Of a stretch of DNA of 64,000 nt, positions 35,701-45,799 are shown in pieces. Under the pieces are notes generated by a model. The model was not told the origin of the DNA and made no database searches. It saw nothing but the letters and a program-made list of their open reading frames with translations. The DNA lies in contig MQVO02000002.1 of assembly GCA_001986395.2 (NCBI GenBank), forward strand, positions 3,162,001-3,226,000. The letters run 5' to 3'. The stretch's first letter is position 1; each line of letters starts with the position of its first letter. Both the position numbers and the translations under genes were made by a program. Source of the DNA: Irpex lacteus (taxonomy: Eukaryota > Basidiomycota > Agaricomycetes > Polyporales > Irpicaceae).

Positions 35701-37778
35701 GGAAGCGAGCGATCCGCGATGAAGCGAGCGCGTCGTATAGAGCATGTTTGTCAGGGTAGTCGTCGGAAGAAAGCTCCACTGCATTGGCGTAGGCGTCGAC
35801 CTCTGCATGTAGGTCATCGATTGATCCGCTTCGCTCAAAGCGCGTCTCGTATGCGTTCCCTAGATCCCTCCACATTGCAGGCTTGTATAGGTGGTCATCT
35901 GGAGCTAGTTGAACAGCATGCGAGAATGACTTGATGGCAGCTTCAAGGTCCTCTAGAGCACTGCATCGGTTAAAGCGTATCTTATAGGCGAGTGCACGTT
36001 TGGCCAACATGGCTGGTTTGTGATGATGTGAATTGGGTGTAAGTTCGATGGCCAGAGTATAAAATCGGATCGCAGCAACCAAGTCGCCTAGGTTTTCGGA
36101 GTGTTCAAACGCCGCGATATGAGTATCTGCGAGTGAACTCCATGCCATTGACCTCTCAGAATCATCTTCTGAGAGCTGCTCGACAGCGCTAGTATGATCC
36201 ATGAACGCTCCCTTTAAATCATCGACATCGCCGAGACGTTCGAAGCGTATTCTGCGCACGTTTCCTCGCAGAAGTAATACCCACGGGTTCATGGGATCCG
36301 TGTTGCGTGTCAGCGTGAGTGCTCTTGAATACAACGAAATCATGGAATCCAAGTCATCCGGTAGACTTGAACGCTGAAATCGAATGTCGTGAAGGTCTGC
36401 AAGGTGAAGCAATCGCTTTGGTTTGCGAAAATGCTCGTCGGGAGTAAGATCTACGGCACGCTTCTGCGAAGTGATCGCTGCATCTATATCGTCAATGGCT
36501 GAAAGATTGTCAATGCGTGTTCCCGGTGGGATCATCAAACTGGTCAACGTCCCGTCACGGTACAGAATGGAAGCCTTCTCCGATGCACGCTGCAGCGATG
36601 TACGGAAATGTTGTCCTAGTTCGCTAGGTTCGCGACTTTCTTGAGGTGTATTGCCCACACCGTGATCGGAGAGTGAATTAGGTACGGGTGGGAAATTGTT
36701 CGTCCCTACGCCTGTTTCATTTTGCCAATTATCAACACTTCCTAGACCTCGAGAGTCCACACTCGTGGTCTGCACGTCCTGCTCCTCTCTGGGGCCATTA
36801 TGATTACCGATAGATGTAGTTAGGTCAGATGATAAACATACCGGGGCACCACGAAGTCAATGGTAAACTCCATATCTGTAGAATCCGGGATTGTTGTTTC
36901 GCCATCTGGAAGTGTATCGAGTTGTTTTAGTAGGGTCCAAGGATATAGCGTAGCTATCCTACCAGAATTGTCGCTATCTTCAGCTTCAGCGAATATAGGT
37001 CCAAGGATACCTTCTATACAGCTTTCATCCACTTTGGAAGGTCCCGCGCGTACGGTGCACAAAAGAACTGAGAGTAGAGACTTGTGCAACTCATCGGCAG
37101 TTCTCCGAAACAACAATGTCATGATGTTTGGAGGCTCCGCACTGGTTTCGTTCGGTTCCTTAGAGGCTGTAATGATAGCACTTTGCATATCTTGGGCAAT
37201 TTTCAGAGCGTGTAGCCAGATAGGCGCGTCCATTGGTCGCTCCCGAGTCAACCGCCTCGCCAAGTCCACAAGTAGAAGGACTGCGTGGTAATCAGCCTCG
37301 TCCCGGGAACTCTTGAACCTATGCAGCAGTAGTATGCTACTGACAGCCAGCTTCTGCATCGCGGAGGATAGGCGGTCTACTAGCGACTCGTAAGAGGCGA
37401 GTTCGGACATATCTTCGGCGGACCGAAGGTCAAGTGAGTCGTGAGTGTCAGAGTATCGCGCCCAGAGTCTTTGTGAGAGTTCTGCGATACGTTCTCGATC
37501 CTGCCTGTGATTCCGCGTCAGTGACATGCCCGTGAAGTCAGGGAAAACTTACCTTGTCCATATATCTTCGCCAATATCGCCTTCCTCCGTTCCCATAGTT
37601 TCGTTTTCTGAAGTGTTGGTCACGTAGTCAAGGGGGTGAAATCGATTGTTTGCAAGGGTAAACTATGCTTACTAGGACCATTAAGCAGCGGAGTTTTGGT
37701 TTCGTGGATTACACATGAGCCTGAAAGCATACTCGCAGTGTCGGAGGACTGTTGTTCATGGCCACAATGTTTACTCAT
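32785..37778 (-). CDS. TPR-repeat protein with C-terminal CHAT (caspase-like) peptidase domain
   Basis: Six exons (37673-37778, 37553-37607, 36842-37504, 34285-36788, 33698-34224, 32785-33639) sum to 1569 aa. After about 370 helical residues come roughly eleven degenerate 50-residue TPRs, each with a pattern like 'RF.RLG..DLE.AI.....A..L.P..HP.K'. The C-terminal CHAT domain (about 1090-1569) has both catalytic elements: His1437 in HLACHG and Cys1478 in LSACQT. A protease of the caspase/separase clan C50/C14 type is therefore predicted, with TPRs as sensor or substrate platform. CHAT-TPR proteins are expanded in mushrooms, and some fungal CHAT proteins act in regulated cell death; the role here is inferred. 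The first exon is supported by frame continuity, but an earlier start cannot be excluded. Confidence 0.85.
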
Positions 37779-39890
37779 GGTGTCATTAAGAGTGAAGGAG
37801 CCTTCGCAGAATGATGTTAGAGCCTCTGTCCAAAGGCGTGTTCTGTGTGTGCGCAGTATCCTAGACGCACACACCGACCGACCGATGGGGAAACGATGGA
37901 ACAGACTCTCAACGCGATAAGGTGCGATTAGCGACCAAGGTGACATGCATCCGGAACGGCCCTCTACGTTCACGCGGGTGCCATTGAGAAGATCGCAGTT
38001 CTCTCAGACTGTATTCAAGAAGTTGGCAAGTCCTGAGTATTGGTCAACATGTGAACGGAGCGCACACCGAGGTCTCACCTTACATGCATAGCTATTAGTG
38101 AATACCCGCCAACGTTCCTCCCTTATCGCTGAAGCATACGCAACAACGTGCGGATCGGTCCAAGAGTGATACTTCTTTTGATTAACACCCGGATAGTCGT
38201 CGAGGATTTCCGACTCACCTGCAATAGAGAAGGCTCAAATTTGCTGTGAATATTGAGGTCGATGGGGGCCATCTGGCGTTCTTATACTTATTTCGAGTAA
38301 TACTTCTCGTGTACCGCCATACTTGGCTTCGTCATACACGGATATACAGGTACAACTGTGACTGTTCTACACGCGGTAAGGTAGGACGTGGTATGGTTTA
38401 AATGAAAGTTTTTCGGTAACTGAAAGAGCTGTGAACACCGCGCGTATCACTTTAGTAACTTCATGATCATTGTATTACTCAAGTACTCACCTCCCTGAAT
38501 ATAGACTCGTGTGTTTTGTAATGGTTCAGGATGCTGTGGATGTTTGTGCTGTAGATATGGAGTATTCTGGTTGCGCTTCAAGCTCAAGCTCAGCCCGCCC
38601 GTGGGCGCTTAATGCGCTGTTTGATGCATGCACTAATACGCGCAACGAGGTACTTTTGGTCGTCCACGTCTATGTTCTCCGACTCGGGGTCACTGGCAGC
38701 ACGACTCTAACGACGTAGTACGTGTATACGGATTTATAGATGCAGATGGAGAGGCAGTATGGACGAAAGTACCTGACGCAGATCACGAGGTATGCCAGTA
38801 TTTGCCCGCACTCATAACAGGACTGGAGTGCGTCGTACTAGTAGGACATGCTCCAACTCGAAGTCACTGCATGCCCTACTAGTATGCTCTCACACAACGT
38901 TTGATTTTCGATGTCTATTACTTCTACCTCAGCTGACGTGTGCCACGTTGTTTCCAAAGGTCTTCCATATAAGTTGCATGGCATTCGCCAAGTCTGAGTC
39001 TTCTTGTTCGACACCTTGAAGTACGACCGTATATGGACTTGTGGAGGCACCCTGATATGTGCCATATCCAATGCTTCAAGAGAATAGATACCACATGCAT
39101 AGACTTACGGCATGTAACGAGACTGAAACAAAGGCTTCTATCGCAAGCACGTCGACGCCGTGGAGGTGAACGGTTTGAACCCCCTTCCACTTCCTCGTTG
39201 AATCTGTGCAGTCGCCGACAATCCATCACTGAATAGCGCCTCTTTTTTGCTCTGGCACTCACTAGTGTTACCAATTGGTAGAACAAAGCTTGAGGGACTG
39301 GCTGGCAGAAAAGTCGTGGGAGTGATGCTTACTGACTAATCTTCACGTCCACTAGAAGGTACCCTGCTTTTCGCGCTTGTAGAATCCATGCCACAGTCAT
39401 AGCAGCCCGTTATGGTGACAAACGGCACGCTTCGGTACCAGCAGGTGCTGAGGATCCTCTTAGCATTGTATAGGCTACACACACGCGGTCCATTAGGACC
39501 CTGTACAAGTACGCCGAACAGTACGTTTATCCTTCTCACTCATATTTCCGCGCAGTTGATACAGTTCAAACTCTATGCAGACAACATGTACAAACATCAA
39601 AGCCTCATCTTCGCTGGCAGCACATCCCCCACATAAAGCCTCTTGCTTGTGCTCCCGAAACCACAAAGCTCTCGAGCAGTCAGTCATTCCTATCTCTATC
39701 ACAGGCAGTATTTGGGGCAATTCCTATAGGCTAACGTTGGATTAAAGGTCAATTCAACGCTGTCTCGAACTTCAGTATACAATTTGTTCACATTGTCATC
39801 TCATCACGTTTTGGTGAATTGACTCTTCACGGAGACTTCTGCAATAAACTCGCTCTGCTGACTCACCACCTGCTTAGCATGACTTGAAGT
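37779..39890. other. Long intergenic region with a possible decayed gene
   Basis: About 2.1 kb between the CHAT gene and the caspase-like gene. On the minus strand, 38838-39100 shows two coding-like segments in different frames ('SPYTVVLQGVEQEDSDL' and 'SAEVEVIDIENQTLCESIL') separated by an uncorrected frame change. An intron-like gtaagt...ttgaag lies upstream. It resembles a fragment of a broken gene, but the opposite strand is also open near 38720-38880, so the call is weak. Confidence 0.3.
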
Positions 39891-42032
39891 ATGCCTCAAC
39901 TGTGGGCATTCATCGTGACGATTTCGGTCTATAAAAACTGGCACCAGTGGCCAGCTACCGGGGCTAGTTTCGACGGAGTAAACATAATCGAATTCCTCAC
40001 TAGAACTATGAACCCTCCTTCGGGGAATATCCGCCACCTGGCAGAGGAAGGGGCCACCAGACGAGAGATCATTGCTACTTTCAAGGCACACTTGATCGAG
40101 AATCGAAATATCGAGAAGGGCGACCCGATCCTCTTCTACTTCTCCGGGCATGGAACTCGCCTTAACGCTCCCGTCGGGTGGACCGTCGTTGAGGAAAAGA
40201 CGGGTGCTCGCGACGTGGCAGGAGACAACATGGTAGAAGCCATTGTGCCATACGACGAAGGCGAACTATATGAGGGGGACGAGTACAAGACTTTTGCAAT
40301 ACCTGACCGCACTCTGGCAGCACTTCTCAAGTCGGTGGCACGCAATCACGGCAACAACATTACTGTCATCCTTGATTGCTGCCATAGCGGTCACGGCACT
40401 CGGGGAAACGACACCAGCATACTTCATGGTGAAGAGCTAACTGTTCGAGCTCTCCCTGGTGCTCGCCTATCTCCCTTTCCCCCCTTCCCTGATGACGACA
40501 TAATTAAGGCTGCGCCATTCTTCTACCATGAACGTGACTCGGAATACGACCCTCTCCCTTCTTCCATCGATAAAGATACGGCGGTAGTCGATCATGCTGC
40601 CCTCCCCGTATCGAGCGCTGGACATCCTAGGAGGAGCAGTACGTTTCGGGAACTGCTAGGACATCACGTCCTGATAGCGGCATGCAGACCAAGGGAAAGG
40701 GCCGAGGGAGGAGAGAGCGGCGGCGTTCTGACTATGCTGTTCTTAGCAGCCATGCAAGCGAACCTCCATCCTCAGACTTATGCTCATGTCGTGAAGTACA
40801 TCAACAGGCAGCTGTCCACGGCCCGTCAAGCTGCAGGCGGAACAGATGCTTGGGGACAGCATCCACAATGTGAAGGGATCTACCGCGACAGGCCTGTCTT
40901 CAAGGAGACGATGATGAAGGTGGACCACTTCAATGCTAAATTCCAGGGCCGCAGTGGTCTATTGTCGGTGGACGCCGGAGAGATTCACGGTGTAAGACGA
41001 GGCACCGTGTTTGAGATCTTCAAGTTGGCTGATTCACTCGACGAGACGAAAGTAGGCGACGCCGAGGCGCGAGAAGTGTACGCGCAGTCATCAGTCGTGC
41101 GTATGAAATCTGGGCTCGCTCTTCAGGCTGCCACTGTGTATACCGCGGCCATCATCCGCGAAATTCAACTACGTTACGCGATTTCTGGCTCCCTCGCACA
41201 AGCAACATCTACTCTGACAAGGCTACGGGACTCCTTGCCGCGAACCAACACTATTGTCGAAGTCCCCTCCATCACCGATGCCGATGTGGCCTTTCAATTT
41301 GAGGTCGATGGTGCTATCACCCTACAGCGTTTGGACCCTCTCTTGGGCGCGCTGGGCCCAGAGAACCCATCGCCGCAGCTATCGAGAGAGGAGGCAAATA
41401 AGGCAAACTTCGACCAGATCCTGCGGGGCATCGCAAAATTCAACTGGCTGCTCTCCTTCTCTAATCCAGCTCAGCCGTTCGCGAGCCTTGTTACACTCCG
41501 AATGCTCCGATTTACGAAAACTGATGACGATGACGACAGCGAAGGAATATTCGTGATCCCACGAGAGGACGGGGAGCCTGTCGACATCTCAACTGACGGC
41601 GCACAGCTGGTGGACGATGACCATGAGTATGCCATTGTTCTTGAAAATCGTTCGCCGATCGACCTGCATGTGCAGGTATGGTACCTCGACCCAGACGACT
41701 ATAGTATCAAGAATCTCTATGAACCAGTCAATGAAGACCAGCCAAGCTTGGTTGGTACGAGAGCTGGTTCTGATCAGCCAGGAATCCTGCAGATCGGTGC
41801 TAGTACAGAGCACGAGTGGCTTTTGAGGTATTTCGTTCCGACGAATGCCCCCCGCACCACGCTTTACGCCTTGGTCTTCTTGTCCTCCAAATCAGTCCGA
41901 CTGGGCTCATTAGAACAAGATGCTTTATTCGGACCTGAAGCATCCGATGATAGAGCCGTGAGAGAGGGCGAGGTGGATAGAGAGGGCCAGTGGGATGTCA
42001 TCCGACAAGCGATAACAGTGACGAAGGTGTAG
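39891..42032 (+). CDS. Caspase-like (peptidase C14/metacaspase-type) protein with C-terminal extension
   Basis: A single-exon gene of 713 aa, unusual in this intron-rich window. The caspase fold starts at residue 4 ('LWAFIVTISVYKNW'). The catalytic dyad is intact: His87 in FYFSGHGT and Cys164 in VILDCCHSG. Expected substrate-pocket elements follow ('LLGHHVLIAACRPRERA', 'GGVLTMLFLAAM'). Family members cut after Arg/Lys or Asp, depending on the pocket. About 350 residues after the p10-like end form a further domain with 'YAIVLENRSPIDLHVQVWYLD', probably beta-rich and of unknown role. The gene is transcribed toward paralogue B and followed by copy 2 of the 220-bp repeat. A cell-death or immunity role is inference. 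Confidence 0.87.
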   Translation: MPQLWAFIVTISVYKNWHQWPATGASFDGVNIIEFLTRTMNPPSGNIRHLAEEGATRREIIATFKAHLIENRNIEKGDPILFYFSGHGTRLNAPVGWTVVEEKTGARDVAGDNMVEAIVPYDEGELYEGDEYKTFAIPDRTLAALLKSVARNHGNNITVILDCCHSGHGTRGNDTSILHGEELTVRALPGARLSPFPPFPDDDIIKAAPFFYHERDSEYDPLPSSIDKDTAVVDHAALPVSSAGHPRRSSTFRELLGHHVLIAACRPRERAEGGESGGVLTMLFLAAMQANLHPQTYAHVVKYINRQLSTARQAAGGTDAWGQHPQCEGIYRDRPVFKETMMKVDHFNAKFQGRSGLLSVDAGEIHGVRRGTVFEIFKLADSLDETKVGDAEAREVYAQSSVVRMKSGLALQAATVYTAAIIREIQLRYAISGSLAQATSTLTRLRDSLPRTNTIVEVPSITDADVAFQFEVDGAITLQRLDPLLGALGPENPSPQLSREEANKANFDQILRGIAKFNWLLSFSNPAQPFASLVTLRMLRFTKTDDDDDSEGIFVIPREDGEPVDISTDGAQLVDDDHEYAIVLENRSPIDLHVQVWYLDPDDYSIKNLYEPVNEDQPSLVGTRAGSDQPGILQIGASTEHEWLLRYFVPTNAPRTTLYALVFLSSKSVRLGSLEQDALFGPEASDDRAVREGEVDREGQWDVIRQAITVTKV

Positions 42033-42445
42033 TAGTAGACGAGTTAGTAAACAGACTGGGATGTAATGCTGTGCCCGACGTTGAGAAGGTAAGAGTGAAC
42101 ATGCCTTACAATATCATTTATCTTCCTTCAGTTCAGTACAGTTGTGTCAGTGTACGCATTGTTTATACCTGGCCCGTGAGAACAACATCGTCATTACTCG
42201 GTGCTTAATGACTCGGAGAACCACTTACAGTAGCAGCAACACAAAGAATGTGCCCAATAGCTATATACTTCTGGTAGCTATGGCTCAAACTGAACAAGAG
42301 CATTTGTGCATATACATCGTGGTGGTATTAGAGAAGTGGTAGCGCGGGCGCCTCCCAGATTGGCGACCTCAAGCTTTTCAAATTGAAGTCACCGACTACT
42401 ACATATGCGAAGTACTAGTACACACGACACGACAGAAACTACAGC
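42033..42445. other. Intergenic between convergent caspase-like gene and paralogue B
   Basis: Occupied mostly by copy 2 of the duplicated block (42141-42358). Confidence 0.55.
42141..42358 (+). repeat. Direct repeat of about 220 bp, copy 2
   Basis: Same orientation as the copy at 32121-32343. It starts about 110 bp downstream of the caspase-like stop codon and so probably lies in that gene's 3' region. Confidence 0.8.
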
Positions 42446-44889
42446 TTACGATTGCCTCGCCTTCTGCACCAGCGCTGTGATAGCTTGAGTCACAATATTT
42501 GCCGCCACCTCGAACTGGTCCCTGAGCTCCTGATCCCATACAGACTTGAGCTTAGCTCCCCATTTGTCTGGATGAAGTCTACGCAGTGACTTCTCGAGAA
42601 GAGCTCTGAACTCCGCCCTGCTCTGCGTCAAAGCCTCTACCACACCGAAGAACTTTTCTACTGCGTCCCATTCGATGTCTTCGAACTTCATATAGCCGGG
42701 GTTGATAAGAATGGGCCACGGAACGCTTTCGAAAGTCAGTGGCTGCGAGTCGCTGAACTTGATGCTCTCGAACTCGCTGCTGACAACGTTGAAACGTTCA
42801 AGAGCGCGGGATGGAGCAGACATGCCTGGATGCGAAGCTTTGAAGAGCTTGTTATCCCGTAGCCGACACCTTTCTCGTTCTCGCGCTACAGCTTGGTCGT
42901 AGAGCCTTTGCCTCGACTCTGCTTCTCGACGCGCAGCTTCCTCTTGCTCGCGTCGCTCCCGCGCTGCACGCTCCGCCTCTTCTCGCTGCCTCCTTATCTT
43001 CGCCTCCTCTTGCTGCCGCCTTCTGTTAGCCCTTTCCAGTCTATCCATCTCCTCTATCGCCCTGAGTTCCTGCATCCTTCTGATGGACTCAGCGAGCTCA
43101 GCCTGCCGCATGGTCTCCTCGTCTATCTCATCACTGGCAAGCTCGCGATCAAGCTGTTCTCTCTCCAGCCGGGATGACCTTTCCGTCTCCTCCGCAGTCT
43201 TGATGTCTACGTCTACCTGTTGCTTTCTCTGTTCTGCAGAGCGTAGTGTCTCCTGCAGGCTTTCCGCCTGTTGAGCAACAAGCCTTTTGCGTGCCAAGGC
43301 CTCGAGCCACAACCGTTTGGCTTCTGCGCATGCTTTCGACACCTCGTCCAACTCTTGATCAACCTTCTCCTGATCTTGCTGGGCCAGTTCGAACTCCCGG
43401 CTCACTTCAACCCTGACGAGCAGAGCCGCCTCAAGAGCCGCCTTTGCCTCCGCATTGGTGCGCTCGACTTCGTCTCTGCGGAGCCGCTGTTCTCTGAGTT
43501 TCTGCACTTTCGCCTCAGCAGCCTGTCTCGCAGCTTCCTGTGCACGCCGCTCGGCGGCCTCTCTGGCCTGCCGTGCGATGGTCTCCCGACGTAGCCGTTC
43601 TTCTCTATCTCTCGCTTCAGCCTCGTCAGCTCGCTCAGGAGATGGATCGTCGGGAGGAACGCTCTGAACAATCACTGAAATGAGCATATAAGTAGATACA
43701 ATAGTGTAGGTCACGCACCGAATCTCCAGTCGTGCTACTACTTGAATGATCGGGATTTGTGGTGTTTGGCGAAGGTCGGCGAAAGTGATTCTGCGCGGCG
43801 AGTTCTTCGTACCATACCACTAAAGTAAACTCGCCGACTGTTTTACCATTTGTTTCTTGTAGAGCTCGAGCAGCTGAAGGAGCATATAGATTAGAGATTT
43901 TATGCACCAGTCGCTTGATGACTTACCGCAGTCTGGATCTCCGAAGGTGACAACTCCGTAGGCGTTGTGCTCCCCAACATTCTTCAATGAAACGCTAGTT
44001 ACATATCTTCAGCTGAAAGAAGATAATGAAAGCAAGCTTCATACTCGACGATAGTACCAAACTAGCCACAGTATTGTCAAAAATATGGCTCGCATACTAT
44101 TCTGTCAACTGCAACCATACCAGAGAGAATGTTTCCATCAAATTCAAGCTGTCGTTTGAGAAAGCGGACACAAAGCTCTGCTCGAACGAAGAGATGCAAG
44201 TAGAGATTGAGTTCGCGGAGAAGTATCAAATCACAAAGCTACGTACTGAACAACAAAGTGTGCATGGATCGTACGTCCGCAAGGTGAATTTTGGCCGTTT
44301 CTTCAGTGCCTTGCACAACGCATTCGTCTTATTACGCGCGAACCGCGCGTGCTCCTCTTCGAAATATTCGACAACGATCGTGCGTTGTTCGTCCCCAATG
44401 TCTACGTCTATTCTAACATAGGCTAGCGGACCAGCATTCCGGAACCAAGCAAACGCCGTTTGCGCAGCGACCGCCTTCGAGAAAAAGCCAGGTTCGGCTT
44501 TCACATACTGAGGGAACAATCGGCCAATTCGTGGAGGCTCTGTGACATCCAAGGTGTGGGATAAAGAGATGATCACTGGTGGAAGAACATATCGGACAGG
44601 TTGGTTGTGCTGGGTAGCCAAGGCCAATTCCGCTGTTGTAAGTACGATCAGAGAGACTCTGCCATTAGATGCTGTAGATGTTGCATAACATACCCTTGCG
44701 AATACTCCCGAAACGAATCGCCCACGTATGTCGACTTGTATCGCCCGGGATCTCGCATTCCGTGATATCGTCCGCAAGATATTTGAACGTTGTCTTAAGG
44801 TGTTTCAGTTTAAGACGATCAGGAGGGTCAACGACATAGAGAACTGGCTCCGTGAGGAATGGATGGGGTGAATTCGCATGTGTAGCCAT
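42446..44889 (-). CDS. RRM - coiled coil - J-like (HPD) protein, paralogue B
   Basis: Seven exons (44694-44889, 44247-44632, 44121-44177, 44045-44061, 43927-43994, 43719-43873, 42446-43663) sum to 698 aa. The N-terminus closely follows paralogue C ('TEPVLYVVDPP', 'DEQRTIVVEYFEEEHA', 'RPKFTLRTYDPC'). The third RRM-like unit ends in 'YGVVTFGDPDC'. A coiled coil rich in Glu/Arg/Ala spans about 240-545. The C-terminal domain has 'PLTFESVPWPIL', 'DAVEKFFGVVEAL' and RRLHPDKW, with HPD at 657-659. The third exon is longer than in A and C (57 versus 51 nt), while the fourth is again exactly 17 nt. No signal peptide is present, so it is presumably cytosolic or nuclear. Confidence 0.75.
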
Positions 44890-45799
44890 GTCGGTATGAG
44901 TGTGAAATCCTCAGTTCGCCACGGCTACAACGCAACCAACACCCAAAACTTGGCCAAAGTATGTAGGCTTGGGATCCTCGTCAAATCCTCACTGCTCGGC
45001 AACCACGACCTCTGGTCAGCTGGGTCGTGTGAATCCGTCAGAAGTCAACGTACTCGGGGCGCTAGAATATGAGGTTTTCTTCGAATAAGTACTGCTCGGC
45101 TCGACTGATGCGTCCTACATAGCGGGCATACTGATTTTGGGTCAGGATGCGTGTCTGAGCTGTAGACCACACTCTCTGCTTTCATGGAGGGACTCAGCTG
45201 AGATTGCTTTCCAAGTCTTTAAATTTCAAGCTCAGCCACTGGATCTCAGATCAGCTTAAATCCCAAGCGCTCACGAATCAAGTTCAGGTCCTTGCTTTAC
45301 TGTCGACGGTCATGAACCCTGCCGAGTGATTTCATTCACTATCAATTCGACTATCTCATGGACAACCGAGTTCAACGTTCAACGGTAGTACGGTATGATG
45401 TGACCTATAACCTGTTATTCTGTTCGTGTACTGCTGTACTACTTACTCATCGATTATGGCTACAGGTGGCGTTCGAGTATTTGTACTACCTCAAACAGGC
45501 AACCTAGAATATAACTGTATCCCAGCGGTGTTATATCCTCGGTACTTAGGTGCTAGGTGACCGTCTGGCTCTTCATACTGTCACCTTATACAACAGCGTA
45601 CAAGTATCCGATGACCTATGAGTACTCTCCAGGAGACGATCAGGCCTTTCTTCTTCCTCGCTATCTCTCGTTTACTACTGGTTAAGTTGCTAATGAATCA
45701 CTTGTCTAAAAGTTACTATAGAGATAACCTGTCGGCACGCAAACTAAGCAGAACCGTGTCTCACGCTGAGGCATATAAAACACTGCTTCTCTCACTAAC
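44890..45799. other. Divergent intergenic region (paralogue B and pepsin-like gene)
   Basis: About 0.9 kb. The only clear signal is the TATA box at 45774-45780. Confidence 0.5.
45774..45780 (+). promoter_or_regulatory. TATA box of the pepsin-like gene
   Basis: TATAAAA lies 26 bp before the ATG, implying a very short 5' UTR and a regulated promoter. Confidence 0.55.

Noticed and set aside
42446..44889. Paralogue B as a pseudogene because of an apparent gap in the third RRM
   Set aside because: A 57-nt third exon and a 17-nt fourth exon with good splice sites keep the frame and match paralogues A and C.
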